Source: Bradyrhizobium huanghuaihaiense (GTDB lineage Bacteria > Pseudomonadota > Alphaproteobacteria > Rhizobiales > Xanthobacteraceae). From it: a stretch of DNA of 64,000 nt. The notes under the pieces were generated by a model that searched no databases, had not been told where the DNA came from, and worked only from the letters and a program-made list of their open reading frames with translations. A program made the translations under genes and the position numbers. Location of the stretch: contig NZ_VLLA01000010.1 of assembly GCF_007830635.1 (NCBI RefSeq), positions 186,001 to 250,000 of the forward strand, given 5' to 3'. Below are positions 1-7,964 of this stretch, in pieces (the first letter of the stretch is position 1; every line of letters starts with the position of its first letter).

Positions 1-1
1 G

Positions 2-262
2 CTGCTGAAGGAGTTGCAGCGCGAACTCGGCATCTCCTACATCTTCATCAGCCATGACCTGTCGGTGGTCGAGGCGATCTGCGACGAAATCATCGTGATG
101 TATCGCGGTCAGAAGGTCGAACAGATCGCGTCAACCCGTCTGGCAGCACCGGAGCACCCTTATACGCGGCTGCTGTTCTCTTCGGTGCCCAAGCTCGATA
201 CCCGCTGGCTCGACAATCTGGAACGGGATGCCGAACAGGTCCGGGCCTATGGCCATCCGTAG
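2..262 (+). CDS. Oligopeptide/dipeptide ABC transporter ATP-binding protein, C-terminal part
   Basis: The reading frame is open from the window edge, so only the last 86 residues are seen. They hold the end of an ABC ATPase: the switch-histidine stretch 'FISHDLSVVEAI', a 'VMYRGQKVE' strand, and the C-terminal oligopeptide-transporter extension 'PEHPYTRLLFSSVP' that marks DppF/OppF-type subunits. This family powers uptake of peptides or related solutes from the cytoplasmic face of the inner membrane. The Walker A and signature motifs lie outside the window. The gene converges on the AsnC-type gene with a gap of only 12 bases. The substrate cannot be told. Confidence 0.9.
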   Translation: MLKELQRELGISYIFISHDLSVVEAICDEIIVMYRGQKVEQIASTRLAAPEHPYTRLLFSSVPKLDTRWLDNLERDAEQVRAYGHP

Positions 263-274
263 GCGCAGCCGGCA

Positions 275-751
275 TCAAGCCGGAAACAGGCTGGTCAGCG
301 GCATCTGCGACCGGACGATGGGCGATTTGAGGACGACGAAGCTGAAATACTTGTCGATGCCGATATCCATGTCCGTCAACCGTTCCATGATCGTCTGGTA
401 CTCGCCGATGCTGGCGGTGACGAACTTCAGCATGTAGTCGTAACCTCCCGAGACCAGATGGCATTCGATCAACTGGTCGACCTTGTCGACCGCCGACAGG
501 AAACGAGCGAAGTCGATCTGTCGATGGTTCTTCAACGTCACTTCGGTGAACACCGTCAGCGTCTGTCCCAGCTTGCGCACGTTGATTTGGGCGGCATATC
601 CCTCGATGTAGCCCTCGGCCTGCAATCTCTTCACGCGCATGAGACACGGGCTGGGCGACAGATTCACCAGCTCGGCAAGCTCGACATTGGTGATGCGACC
701 GTTCTTCTGGAGTTCGTGGAGGATCTTGATGTCGATCCGATCCAGCTTCAT
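275..751 (-). CDS. Lrp/AsnC family transcriptional regulator
   Basis: This 158-residue protein has the two-domain Lrp/AsnC layout. An N-terminal helix-turn-helix (about residues 5-60, with 'NVELAELVNLSPSPCLMRVKR') is followed by a RAM effector-binding domain (about 65-145, with 'VFTEVTLKNH' and 'HLVSGGYDYMLK'). The start chosen is the ATG giving 'MKLDRIDIKIL', the usual family N-terminus; a longer frame reaches 805 but adds an atypical leader. It is divergent from the FAD oxidoreductase across about 235 bases, the classical arrangement in which an AsnC-type regulator controls the neighbouring amino-acid catabolic gene. That target and the effector are inferred. Confidence 0.92.
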   Translation of the reverse strand: MKLDRIDIKILHELQKNGRITNVELAELVNLSPSPCLMRVKRLQAEGYIEGYAAQINVRKLGQTLTVFTEVTLKNHRQIDFARFLSAVDKVDQLIECHLVSGGYDYMLKFVTASIGEYQTIMERLTDMDIGIDKYFSFVVLKSPIVRSQMPLTSLFPA

Positions 752-986
752 TGGTCTCTCTCCATCGAGCAGGCGCCAGAAGGCACAACAGAAAATTTGG
801 TACAATGAGCTGAAGGCTCACCTTGCCCGCAGCCATCGTTTCCCATCGAAGCCGTATTGTTCGAGAAAAACGTGGTTTTGCGATGCCTTGAGGATACAGC
901 ATAAAATGCTGGACTACCATCAAATCCAGTGCCGCTCGCGCCGATGGGCGATTTACCCTGTGACGAGCGAAATCTAGGAAACCAGG
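752..986. promoter_or_regulatory. Divergent promoter region, AsnC regulator / FAD oxidoreductase
   Basis: This is the shared upstream region of the AsnC-type regulator (minus) and the FAD oxidoreductase (plus). It is AT-richer than its surroundings, particularly around 780-910. No consensus operator was identified by eye. It is proposed as the regulatory region only from the gene arrangement. Confidence 0.45.
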
Positions 987-2312
987 ATGCCTGCCCCACT
1001 CAGCCATATCGAGACCTCGCCGGATCTTCCCCATAGCGCCGACGTGGTGGTCATCGGAGGCGGCATCATCGGGGTGTTCGCAGCTTACTATCTCACCCTG
1101 CGGGGGCTTGGCGTCGCCCTCGTGGAGAAGGGACGAATCGGGGCTGAGCAGTCCAGCCGCAACTGGGGCTGGTGCCGGCAGCAAAATCGCGATGCCCGCG
1201 AGCTGCCGATGGCCACGAAGAGCCTGGACCTGTGGGAGAAGTTCGGCAGTGAGAGCGGCGAGAGCACCGGCTTCTCCCGCTGCGGCCTTCTGTATCTCAG
1301 CAACGACGAGGCAGAGCTCGAGGGCTGGGCGCGCTGGCGCGACTTCGCGCGGACGGCCGGCGTCACCACGCACATGCTTGATGCGACCGCGGCGACCCAG
1401 CGCGGCGCAGCGACGGGACGCGACTGGAAGGGTGGCGTGTTCTCGCCGACCGACGGCATCGCCGATCCCGCCAGGGCTGCGCCAGCGGTGGCGCGGGCAA
1501 TGCTCAGGCGCGGGGGCACGGTGCATCAGATGTGCGCAGCGCGCGGGCTGGAGACCGAAGGCGGCTGCGTGAGCGCGGTCGTGACGGAGCGCGGTACGAT
1601 TCGCACACGTATCGCCATATTGGCGGGCGGCGCGTGGTCGTCGTCGTTCTGCCATCAGGCCGGCATCCGTCTGCCACTCGCCTCGATCCGCTCGTCCATC
1701 CTGTCGGTGTCGCAAGGTGCGAAGGGCTTGCCGGATGCACTCCACACTGCCGCTGTTTCGGTGACGAAACGTGGCGACGGCGGCTATACGCTCGCCATCA
1801 GCGGCCGGGGCCGGGTCGATCCGACTGCGCAACAGCTGCGCTTCGCCCCGCAATTCCTGCCGATGTTTCTGCGGCGCTGGCGCAGTCTGCTCCCGGGCGG
1901 CCTCGAAGGCGCCAGGTCCGGGCACGAAACGCTGCAGCGTTGGCGCGTGAGCGAGCCGACACCGATGGAGCGCATGCGCATTCTGGATCCCACGCCCGAT
2001 CAGAACACGATCGCGCTCACCCATCGGCGGGCGCTCGAGCTGTTGCCCGCCCTGAAGGACACCAGGATCACCGCCGCGTGGGGCGGCTACATCGACTCGA
2101 CGCCCGATGGCGTGCCGGTCATCGGAGAGACGTCCGGCCTGCCTGGATTGGTCCTGGCCGCGGGCTTCAGCGGCCACGGCTTCGGTATCGGTCCGGGAGC
2201 CGGGCACCTCATCGCGGACATTGTGACCGGCGCCGCGCCGATCGTCGATCCCCAATCCTATCGGCCGGATCGCTTTGCCGGACTTGCGGTCGGAAAGGTC
2301 TCGGATTTCTAG
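987..2312 (+). CDS. FAD-dependent oxidoreductase, DAO (D-amino-acid oxidase-like) family
   Basis: A 441-residue flavoprotein. The N-terminus carries the dinucleotide-binding motif 'VVVIGGGIIGVFAAYYL' (about residues 20-36), followed by 'ALVEKGRIGAEQSSRNWGW'. The C-terminus has the second FAD-contacting segment 'AAGFSGHGFGIGPGAGHL' (about 390-407), preceded by 'WGGYIDSTPDGVPVIG'. This is the layout of DAO-fold enzymes that oxidise amines or amino acids (glycine oxidase, DadA and opine oxidase relatives). It stands alone, divergent from the AsnC-type regulator, and close to an oligopeptide-type ABC gene, which fits amino-acid or amine catabolism. The substrate cannot be assigned. Confidence 0.88.
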   Translation: MPAPLSHIETSPDLPHSADVVVIGGGIIGVFAAYYLTLRGLGVALVEKGRIGAEQSSRNWGWCRQQNRDARELPMATKSLDLWEKFGSESGESTGFSRCGLLYLSNDEAELEGWARWRDFARTAGVTTHMLDATAATQRGAATGRDWKGGVFSPTDGIADPARAAPAVARAMLRRGGTVHQMCAARGLETEGGCVSAVVTERGTIRTRIAILAGGAWSSSFCHQAGIRLPLASIRSSILSVSQGAKGLPDALHTAAVSVTKRGDGGYTLAISGRGRVDPTAQQLRFAPQFLPMFLRRWRSLLPGGLEGARSGHETLQRWRVSEPTPMERMRILDPTPDQNTIALTHRRALELLPALKDTRITAAWGGYIDSTPDGVPVIGETSGLPGLVLAAGFSGHGFGIGPGAGHLIADIVTGAAPIVDPQSYRPDRFAGLAVGKVSDF

Positions 2313-2359
2313 AAAAGGTCGTCATACGCACCAAAGCGGCGCGCCACATCAGCATCGGT

Positions 2360-2995
2360 TCAGGGCGAGACCAGCTTCTTGCGGACGGCATAGCGCACCA
2401 GCTCGGCGGTGGACGACATTCTGAGCTTGCGCATGGCCGAGGCGCGATGGGTCTCGACGGTCTTCACACTCAGATTCAGGATCGCGCTGATGGATCTGTT
2501 GGTATTTCCTTCCGCGATCAGCTGGACCACGCTCTGCTCGCGTGATGTCAGCAGCATGTCGGCCCGGTTCTGCTTGTTCGCCTGGTAATCATGCAGCAGC
2601 TTCTCCAGGAGGACGCTGGTGAAGTAGGGCCTGCCGTCGAGCAAGGCTTCGATAGCGGAAATCAGGTGCTTGCGGGCATCGGACTTGAACAGGAAGCCGC
2701 GAATGCCGGCCAGGATGGCCTCCGTCAGCAGTTCCTCGCTTTCGTGCATGGTCAGGATCAGCACCTCCGTTCGCACATGCAGCGTCCTGAGGCGGCGGCT
2801 GACCTCCAGGCCGTTCATGATCGGCATGGAGTAATCGACAATCACGATGTCCGGTCGGGTTTCGAGCGCCAGCGCGACGGCCTGCTCGCCGTTGGTGGCC
2901 TCTCCGCTCACGATCCAGTCGGACCGCGTTCCAACGATCGCGCGAAGGCCGGAACGTACGATTTCATGATCATCCGCAATCAAGATGCGTTTCAC
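2360..2995 (-). CDS. NarL/FixJ-type response regulator (first of two paralogues)
   Basis: This 211-residue response regulator has a receiver domain (about 1-120) and a LuxR-type helix-turn-helix (about 145-205). The acidic pair follows 'ILIADDHE', the phosphorylatable Asp is in 'IVIVDYSMP', the conserved Thr is in 'LILTMHE' and the Lys in 'FLFKSDAR'. The start is GTG. It is closely similar over its length to the next regulator (3164-3793), including the shared 'MKRILIADDHE' start and a nearly identical recognition region ('LNLSVKTVETHRASAMRKL'). It is last in a histidine kinase, regulator, regulator series on the minus strand. Its target genes are unknown. Confidence 0.93.
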   Translation of the reverse strand: MKRILIADDHEIVRSGLRAIVGTRSDWIVSGEATNGEQAVALALETRPDIVIVDYSMPIMNGLEVSRRLRTLHVRTEVLILTMHESEELLTEAILAGIRGFLFKSDARKHLISAIEALLDGRPYFTSVLLEKLLHDYQANKQNRADMLLTSREQSVVQLIAEGNTNRSISAILNLSVKTVETHRASAMRKLRMSSTAELVRYAVRKKLVSP

Positions 2996-3163
2996 GACAT
3001 CGTTCCCGTTTGCCGGCTCCTATCCGACCGGGCGGACAACGGCAGTGACCGGCCGTAGGGTCGAACGATCATACGGCGCCCTGCGGCCAGCGTTATCCAA
3101 CAAAACCCTGAGATGTCCCGGCGAAGGTACTGACGCCCAGGGTCGGTTCGCCGACGTCACCGT

Positions 3164-3793
3164 TCAGGCCTCGACCAGCCCGGTCCGGACCGCGTATCGG
3201 ACGAGGCCCGCCGTCGAATTCACCTCGAGCTTGCGCATCGCAGCCGCCCGATGCGCCTCGGTTGTCTTGACGCTGAGATTGAGGATCGCACTGATCCCCT
3301 TGTTGCTGTAGCCTTCCGCAACCAGCTTGACCACGAGCTGCTCGCGCGCCGTCAGCTCGTGATGCCGCTCGCCGTTGGCGCCCGAGCCGCGGTCGAATTC
3401 CGTCACGCAGCTCGTGGTGCAGAACGGCCGGTGCAGCAGCAACGCCTCGACCGCCGCAAGCAGCAGCTTGTTGGCGTCCGACTTGACCAGGAACGCACGC
3501 GCGCCGGCCTCGAATGCCTGCTGCGCGATCAGGCCCGAATTGTGCACGGTGAAGATCAGGACCTCGGTCTGCAATGGATGGTCCTTGATCCGCCGCGCCG
3601 CCTCCACGCCGGTCATGCGGGGCATCGAGAAATCGAGGATGGCGACGTGAGGCTGGCTCTCGATCGCCGCAGCGACCGCCCGGCCGCCATCGGTGACCTC
3701 GGCCACCACCTCCCAATCCGCCCGCTGTTCGAGCACCGCACGCAAGCCAGACCGCACCGCTTCGTGATCGTCAGCTATGAGAATTCGTTTCAT
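3164..3793 (-). CDS. NarL/FixJ-type response regulator (second of two paralogues)
   Basis: A 209-residue response regulator with receiver and LuxR-type output domains. The phosphorylatable Asp is in 'VAILDFSMP', the Thr in 'LIFTVHNS', the Lys in 'FLVKSDAN', and the output helix in 'LNLSVKTTEAHRAAAMRKL'. The start chosen is the ATG that aligns with the paralogue downstream; a longer frame reaches 3835. It lies 60 bases downstream of the histidine kinase, its probable phosphodonor. The receiver surface differs from the paralogue around alpha-4 ('NSGLIAQQAFEA' against 'ESEELLTEAILA'), so the two may differ in input or dimerisation. Confidence 0.93.
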   Translation of the reverse strand: MKRILIADDHEAVRSGLRAVLEQRADWEVVAEVTDGGRAVAAAIESQPHVAILDFSMPRMTGVEAARRIKDHPLQTEVLIFTVHNSGLIAQQAFEAGARAFLVKSDANKLLLAAVEALLLHRPFCTTSCVTEFDRGSGANGERHHELTAREQLVVKLVAEGYSNKGISAILNLSVKTTEAHRAAAMRKLEVNSTAGLVRYAVRTGLVEA

Positions 3794-3853
3794 GGCAGCA
3801 CGCTCCCAATCCTTCACGGCGGTTCGGCCGCCCATCCGGCCTGCCGCCGCGGG

Positions 3854-5059
3854 CTAGTGTTCTTTCGCTGATCGTGTGCCTGCGTGGGCCCTCATGATGG
3901 TCGTGGCTCTTCGCCGGTTCCGCCTGTTCGCCGCAAAGCGACGCGGAAACACCGCGCACAGGACGGTTCCGGAAAGTGGCGCGGTCCGGCTGGACCGGAT
4001 GTCCAGCGTACCTCCGATCTCATGCAGCCTCACCCGCATCGCGGGAATGCCGACCCCGACCGATACCGCCTTGTGGCCGCGCCCGACCACATCGGGAAGA
4101 CCGCGTCCATTGTCGCTGATCGTCAGCACGAAACGGCTGTCGGCAAGGTCGAGGGCGATGGCCACCTCCGTCGCTTTCGCATGGCGGTAGACGTTCGTGA
4201 GCCCCTCCTGAACGACGCGTAGCAGCGAACGCTTCGTTTCATACGGCAGCCGATCGACATCCGGCACGATGTTCACGGTCACGCGCAACGAAGTGCGCGC
4301 CGCAAATCCTTCCGCGTATCGCTCGATCGCGGCCTTCAATCCCTCACCCGCCAGATTCCGCGGATGCAGGAGATAGGCAAAGGCGCGGAGCTCCCGGAGG
4401 GCTTCGTCGATCGACGCGTCAATTTCGTCGCAGAGCCGTTCCGCGAGGGCCGCGTCGCCCACATTGCTCCGCATCCGCATCAGGCCGAGGCTGGCGGCGA
4501 TCAGATGCTGACAGGTCGAGTCGTGCAGATCGGAGGCGATCCGTTGCTGGATGCCTTCCTGAATGGCGAGCAGGCCGACGTCGATATCGAGTCCATCGTC
4601 GCATGCGGCGGCGTGCTCGAAAGGACCGTTGCGCAGCTCGCGGTGGCTGCCGATCAACCGGACCACGCCGCCGTCCACGATCGGCGTGACCGTCGTTTCC
4701 ATCGCCCGCGGCGACCCGCCGAGCGCGAGCCGCTGGCGGATCCTGACCTCCGTTCCCTCCGCGAGGCCGGCCTGAAGCGCCTCGCAGACGGACCTTGCGT
4801 CGTCCGCGCTCATGCAATCGAAGACGTCCATGTCGCTGACGTCTTCCGACGATACGCCGAGCTGGGACTCGAATGCCGGATTGATTCCCTCATAGGCGAA
4901 GTGTCCGCGGAACGACGGACGCGCGGCGAAGAGCAGATCTGCCGAAGACGTCCAATAGAGCTCGTCGATCGATTCTTGCGAACCTATGCGCAACCAGTTT
5001 TTCAGACCGGTTCGATCCGACTCACTGTCGGGGCAGCCATGTGGCTTCACGGTACGCAC
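3854..5059 (-). CDS. Soluble PAS-domain sensor histidine kinase (HisKA_3 family)
   Basis: A 401-residue kinase without membrane segments. Residues about 30-150 look like a PAS sensor domain ('YEGINPAFESQLG', 'IGSHREL'). The HisKA_3 dimerisation region follows, with the phospho-acceptor His179 in 'RIASDLHDSTCQHL'. The ATPase domain has an N-box around 'QEGLTNVYRHA' (about 284-294) and a G-box in 'ISDNGRGLPD'. This subclass partners NarL-type regulators, and two such genes lie immediately downstream on the same strand. The start is a GTG and is not certain; later starts are possible. The C-terminal tail is rich in arginine. The signal sensed is unknown but cytoplasmic. Confidence 0.92.
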   Translation of the reverse strand: MRTVKPHGCPDSESDRTGLKNWLRIGSQESIDELYWTSSADLLFAARPSFRGHFAYEGINPAFESQLGVSSEDVSDMDVFDCMSADDARSVCEALQAGLAEGTEVRIRQRLALGGSPRAMETTVTPIVDGGVVRLIGSHRELRNGPFEHAAACDDGLDIDVGLLAIQEGIQQRIASDLHDSTCQHLIAASLGLMRMRSNVGDAALAERLCDEIDASIDEALRELRAFAYLLHPRNLAGEGLKAAIERYAEGFAARTSLRVTVNIVPDVDRLPYETKRSLLRVVQEGLTNVYRHAKATEVAIALDLADSRFVLTISDNGRGLPDVVGRGHKAVSVGVGIPAMRVRLHEIGGTLDIRSSRTAPLSGTVLCAVFPRRFAANRRNRRRATTIMRAHAGTRSAKEH

Positions 5060-5441
5060 TCACTATATTCCGGCGACGCCCGATATCGGCGACTATATCG
5101 CAGGTCCCCTCCCCGCCCCACCGGCGAGACATCCGCCACCGGATCCGGAAGACGCACGCCATTGGGGCCGACCAATCATACACCCCGTCGCGCGACCACA
5201 CCATCAGGTAGTATAATTTCCAGATTGAAATCTCGAATTCGTGAGGCATGTTTTCAGCGCGGAGCACTATGCAGTTTGTGCCACGCCCGCGACGTCAAAT
5301 CCGATGCAACAGAGATTCAAAATCAAGATGTGGATGGCCGCGAGGTCACTGTGGCAACGTGGTTGCTCCAATACGCAGCAGCAAGCCTGTCGCAATTTGC
5401 CAGCAACATTCCCGCCCCGCTGGCCACGGATGCCGACCAGC
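5060..5441. other. Intergenic region upstream of the histidine kinase
   Basis: About 380 bases between the kinase start and the end of the small exported protein gene. It should hold the promoter of the kinase/regulator operon (minus strand). Short repeats of 'ATATCG' occur near 5083-5100. No clear operator, terminator or gene was seen. Open frames here lack convincing ribosome-binding sites or homology. Confidence 0.4.
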
Positions 5442-5690
5442 CTAGCGGCTGCTGCTCGTGCCCGGCTTCTTCTTCCTCACCGCCTTCGCCGCTGGTGCGG
5501 GACGAGGCGGCGCGATATCGAGAGGATGCGATGGCTGCTGCAGACGGTGTATCGCGGCATCATCCCGAAGCGCATCGGTATCGAGACGCTGGCCTCGATC
5601 CACCGCATCGCGCGGATCGGCGAGCGCCATCGATGCCGCAAGGCTTCCGGCGACGATGCAGCTCAGCGTCAACAGGCGTCTTGCGGGCAT
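5442..5690 (-). CDS. Small exported protein of unknown function
   Basis: An 82-residue protein with a clear Sec signal peptide ('MPARRLL...SLAASMALA', cleavage expected after residue 24). A short hydrophilic mature part ends in a proline/alanine and lysine/arginine-rich tail ('PAPAAKAVRKKKPG'). It starts 14 bases after the stop of the outer-membrane protein gene and is probably cotranscribed with it. I do not recognise the family. The basic tail might contact negatively charged envelope components, but that is speculation. Confidence 0.6.
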   Translation of the reverse strand: MPARRLLTLSCIVAGSLAASMALADPRDAVDRGQRLDTDALRDDAAIHRLQQPSHPLDIAPPRPAPAAKAVRKKKPGTSSSR

Positions 5691-5704
5691 CTTTCAGGTC
5701 TCAC

Positions 5705-6544
5705 TCAAAAGGCGAAATCCAGGCGAGGGCCGATGCGAACGTCCCTGTACCGCCGCAACGGAACGTTCGACGTTCGCGCCTCGTATAGCACGGTGGTCGT
5801 GAGCGACACATTGCTGGCGAAATTATACTTCAGGCCCACATCGACCGAATAGAGTTGATCCTCCCGGCCGCTGTTGAGCCCATCGGTGAACCAATAGGCC
5901 TCGAACAGCGGCGTGCTCACGATCGACCATCTGGGATCGAGCTTGACCTCGATACCGAGCACAGCGTCAAAGCGCCAACGACGCGCTTCCGCGAGGTCTG
6001 AGAACCGATAGGTCAGCAGCAGCAGCGGCGAGAACGTCGTGTTGTCGAAGCGGAAGTCGCGCGCCACCGAGCCCATCACATCATGCGACGTGAATGCGAG
6101 GTCGCGGTAAACCCCGTCGAAATCATAGCGATTTTCATAGATGGCAGAGAAGCGCCAGCCGTTCCAATTCTCGGTCAGACGCGCGCCCATGCGCGCCACG
6201 GCGAAGTTGCCGTCCTTCTCCCGCGAAAAGGCCTCGTACTGGGCCCGTGCGTAGAGCCGGTAGGACAGATCGTTGGTGAGGTTTCCGTCGAGCCTGACAC
6301 TGACGTCCGGCTCGTAATAGATGTCCGACTTGCGGTTGTCGCGGGTGAAGAGCGCGTTGTCGGTGAAGGTCGGCGAGATGGAACCGACGACACTCCAGGA
6401 CGGTGCGGAATAGTAGGGAACAGCAGCAATCGGAGTCGTCCTGAACTCGTTGAGATCAAGGTCCGCTGCCCCGGCCGTGCCCACACTGAGCAAGCCGAGG
6501 ACGGGCCAGCCGACCACCGGCAGAACAAATCCAGAGCTTCGCAT
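5705..6544 (-). CDS. Putative outer-membrane beta-barrel protein
   Basis: A 279-residue protein with a signal peptide (cleavage near 'GTAGAADLDL'). The rest has repeated amphipathic strands rich in aromatic residues and alternating polarity ('SYRLYARAQYEAFS', 'LTTTVLYEAR'). It ends 'RIGPRLDFAF' with a terminal phenylalanine, the usual BamA recognition feature of outer-membrane barrels. The start taken is the ATG giving 'MRSSGFVLP'; a longer frame to 6646 would put 34 unlikely residues before the signal peptide. It resembles outer-membrane beta-barrel (OMP_b-brl) proteins of rhizobia. Whether it is a porin or a structural protein is not clear. Confidence 0.75.
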   Translation of the reverse strand: MRSSGFVLPVVGWPVLGLLSVGTAGAADLDLNEFRTTPIAAVPYYSAPSWSVVGSISPTFTDNALFTRDNRKSDIYYEPDVSVRLDGNLTNDLSYRLYARAQYEAFSREKDGNFAVARMGARLTENWNGWRFSAIYENRYDFDGVYRDLAFTSHDVMGSVARDFRFDNTTFSPLLLLTYRFSDLAEARRWRFDAVLGIEVKLDPRWSIVSTPLFEAYWFTDGLNSGREDQLYSVDVGLKYNFASNVSLTTTVLYEARTSNVPLRRYRDVRIGPRLDFAF

Positions 6545-6633
6545 CGCGCCCACCTCCGATGCTGCTGCGCAGACCGGGTTTTGCGCCACGCTGCGCAATG
6601 ATTGTGGCGTGTTAATGTCACACTTTAAAATCA

Positions 6634-6654
6634 CCGGTTGATCCAATCAACCGG
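6634..6654 (-). terminator. Probable terminator of the arcA operon
   Basis: A perfect 9-bp inverted repeat (CCGGTTGAT, 3-base loop, ATCAACCGG) lies 31 bases past the arcA stop. On the minus strand it is followed by TGATTTTAAAG, a short T run, as in intrinsic terminators. The core TTGAT-N3-ATCAA resembles an Fnr/FixK box but has 3, not 4, central bases. Confidence 0.6.
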
Positions 6655-6684
6655 CGTCGGTGCAGACCGCCGGATCGCGCACGC

Positions 6685-7950
6685 TTAGTAGTCGACCGCG
6701 TCCCTGGTGATTGGGCACGTCATGCAATGACCACCGCCGCGTCCCCGTCCGAGTTCCGCGCCGACGATGGTGATCACCTCGATCCCCTCCTTGCGCAGCA
6801 GCGTGTTGGTGTAGGTGTTGCGGTCATAGGCGAATACGACGCCGGGGGACGCGCAGACGAGATTGGCGCCACTGTCCCACTGGGTCCGCTCGCGCAGATA
6901 CGCGTTCCCGCCGGTCTCCACGACGCGCAGCTTCTTCAGGCCGAGCGCTTCTGCGACGACGTCGACGAAGGGCTTCTCGTCCTTGCGCAATTCGAGGCCG
7001 GCCGGATTGTCCGCCGGCCGATAGGAGAATGCGGTAATGTTGTTGACGATATCGGGATAGAGCAGCACGCAATCGCGGTCGGCGAAGGTAAAGACGGTAT
7101 CGAGATGCATCGCAGCGCGGAGCTTGGGCATCGCCGCCACGATCACCCGCTCGGCCGCCTTCTTCCTGAACAGCGCCGCAGCAAGCTGGCTGATCGCCTG
7201 CCGCGAGGTCCGCTCGCTCAGCCCGATCAGAACGTTGCCCTTGCCGATCGGCATCACGTCACCGCCTTCCAGCGTGGCGAGGCCGTGATCCTGCGTCGGA
7301 TCTCCCCACCAGACATTGACCTTGCCGGCGAAGTCCGGGTGGAACTTGTAGATGGCAGCGGCGAGGATCGGCTCCTCATGGCGCGCCGGCCAGAACAGCG
7401 AGTTCAGTGTCACGCCGCCATAGATCCAGCAGGTGGTATCGCGCGTATACAGCGTGTTCGGAAGCGGCGGCAGCAGATATTCGGTCATGCCCGCCGCTTC
7501 CCGAATCAGCCGAAGCATCTCGCCGCCATGGGCCTCGGGAAAATCGTGGGTCGACAGTCCGCCGATCAGGGTCTCCGCCAGCTCACGAGGCTTGAGGCTT
7601 TCCAGATAGCTGCGCAGCTCGTCGATCAGCCCGAGCCCGACCTGGTTGGGAACGACCTGGTTGTCGAGAATCCACTTCCTGGCCTCCGGAATGGCCACGG
7701 TGTCGGTGAGCAGATTGTGCATCTCGACGACATCGATGCCGCGGTCGCGCATCTTCTGCACGAAGTCGAAATGATCGCGCTTGGCATTGTCGACCCACAG
7801 CACGTCGTCGAACAGCAAAGTATCGCAGTTCGTGGGCGTGAGGCGCTGATGCGCGCGGCCCGGCGAGCAGACCATCACCTTGCGCAGCTGACCGACTTCC
7901 GAATGAACACCGAACGGGATCCTTGAATCCGACGCCTGTGCTGTCGCCAT
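6685..7950 (-). CDS. arcA: Arginine deiminase
   Basis: A 421-residue enzyme that hydrolyses L-arginine to citrulline and ammonia in the cytoplasm. The guanidine-modifying active site is complete: Asp in 'YTRDTTCWIYGG', Glu in 'LEGGDVMPIG', His in 'AAMHLDTVFTF', and the nucleophile Cys409 in the C-terminal 'GGGHCMTCPI'. The length matches bacterial ArcA (about 410). The start is the ATG giving 'MATAQASDSRIPFG'. It is 14 bases downstream of an antiporter gene on the same strand, so the pair can import arginine and convert it. arcB and arcC are absent from the window, so ATP yield by the full pathway cannot be shown here. Confidence 0.97.
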   Translation of the reverse strand: MATAQASDSRIPFGVHSEVGQLRKVMVCSPGRAHQRLTPTNCDTLLFDDVLWVDNAKRDHFDFVQKMRDRGIDVVEMHNLLTDTVAIPEARKWILDNQVVPNQVGLGLIDELRSYLESLKPRELAETLIGGLSTHDFPEAHGGEMLRLIREAAGMTEYLLPPLPNTLYTRDTTCWIYGGVTLNSLFWPARHEEPILAAAIYKFHPDFAGKVNVWWGDPTQDHGLATLEGGDVMPIGKGNVLIGLSERTSRQAISQLAAALFRKKAAERVIVAAMPKLRAAMHLDTVFTFADRDCVLLYPDIVNNITAFSYRPADNPAGLELRKDEKPFVDVVAEALGLKKLRVVETGGNAYLRERTQWDSGANLVCASPGVVFAYDRNTYTNTLLRKEGIEVITIVGAELGRGRGGGHCMTCPITRDAVDY

Positions 7951-7964
7951 GGGAGATGCCTCGC

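Noticed and set aside
90..2255. Long minus-strand open frame (721 codons)
   Set aside because: It runs antisense to the FAD oxidoreductase and the AsnC gene; its product is Arg/Ala/His-rich with no domain, as expected for a GC-rich shadow frame.
6638..6650. Fnr/FixK box at the arcA terminator
   Set aside because: The dyad has 3 central bases instead of the required 4 and fits a terminator stem; kept only as a low-interest finding.
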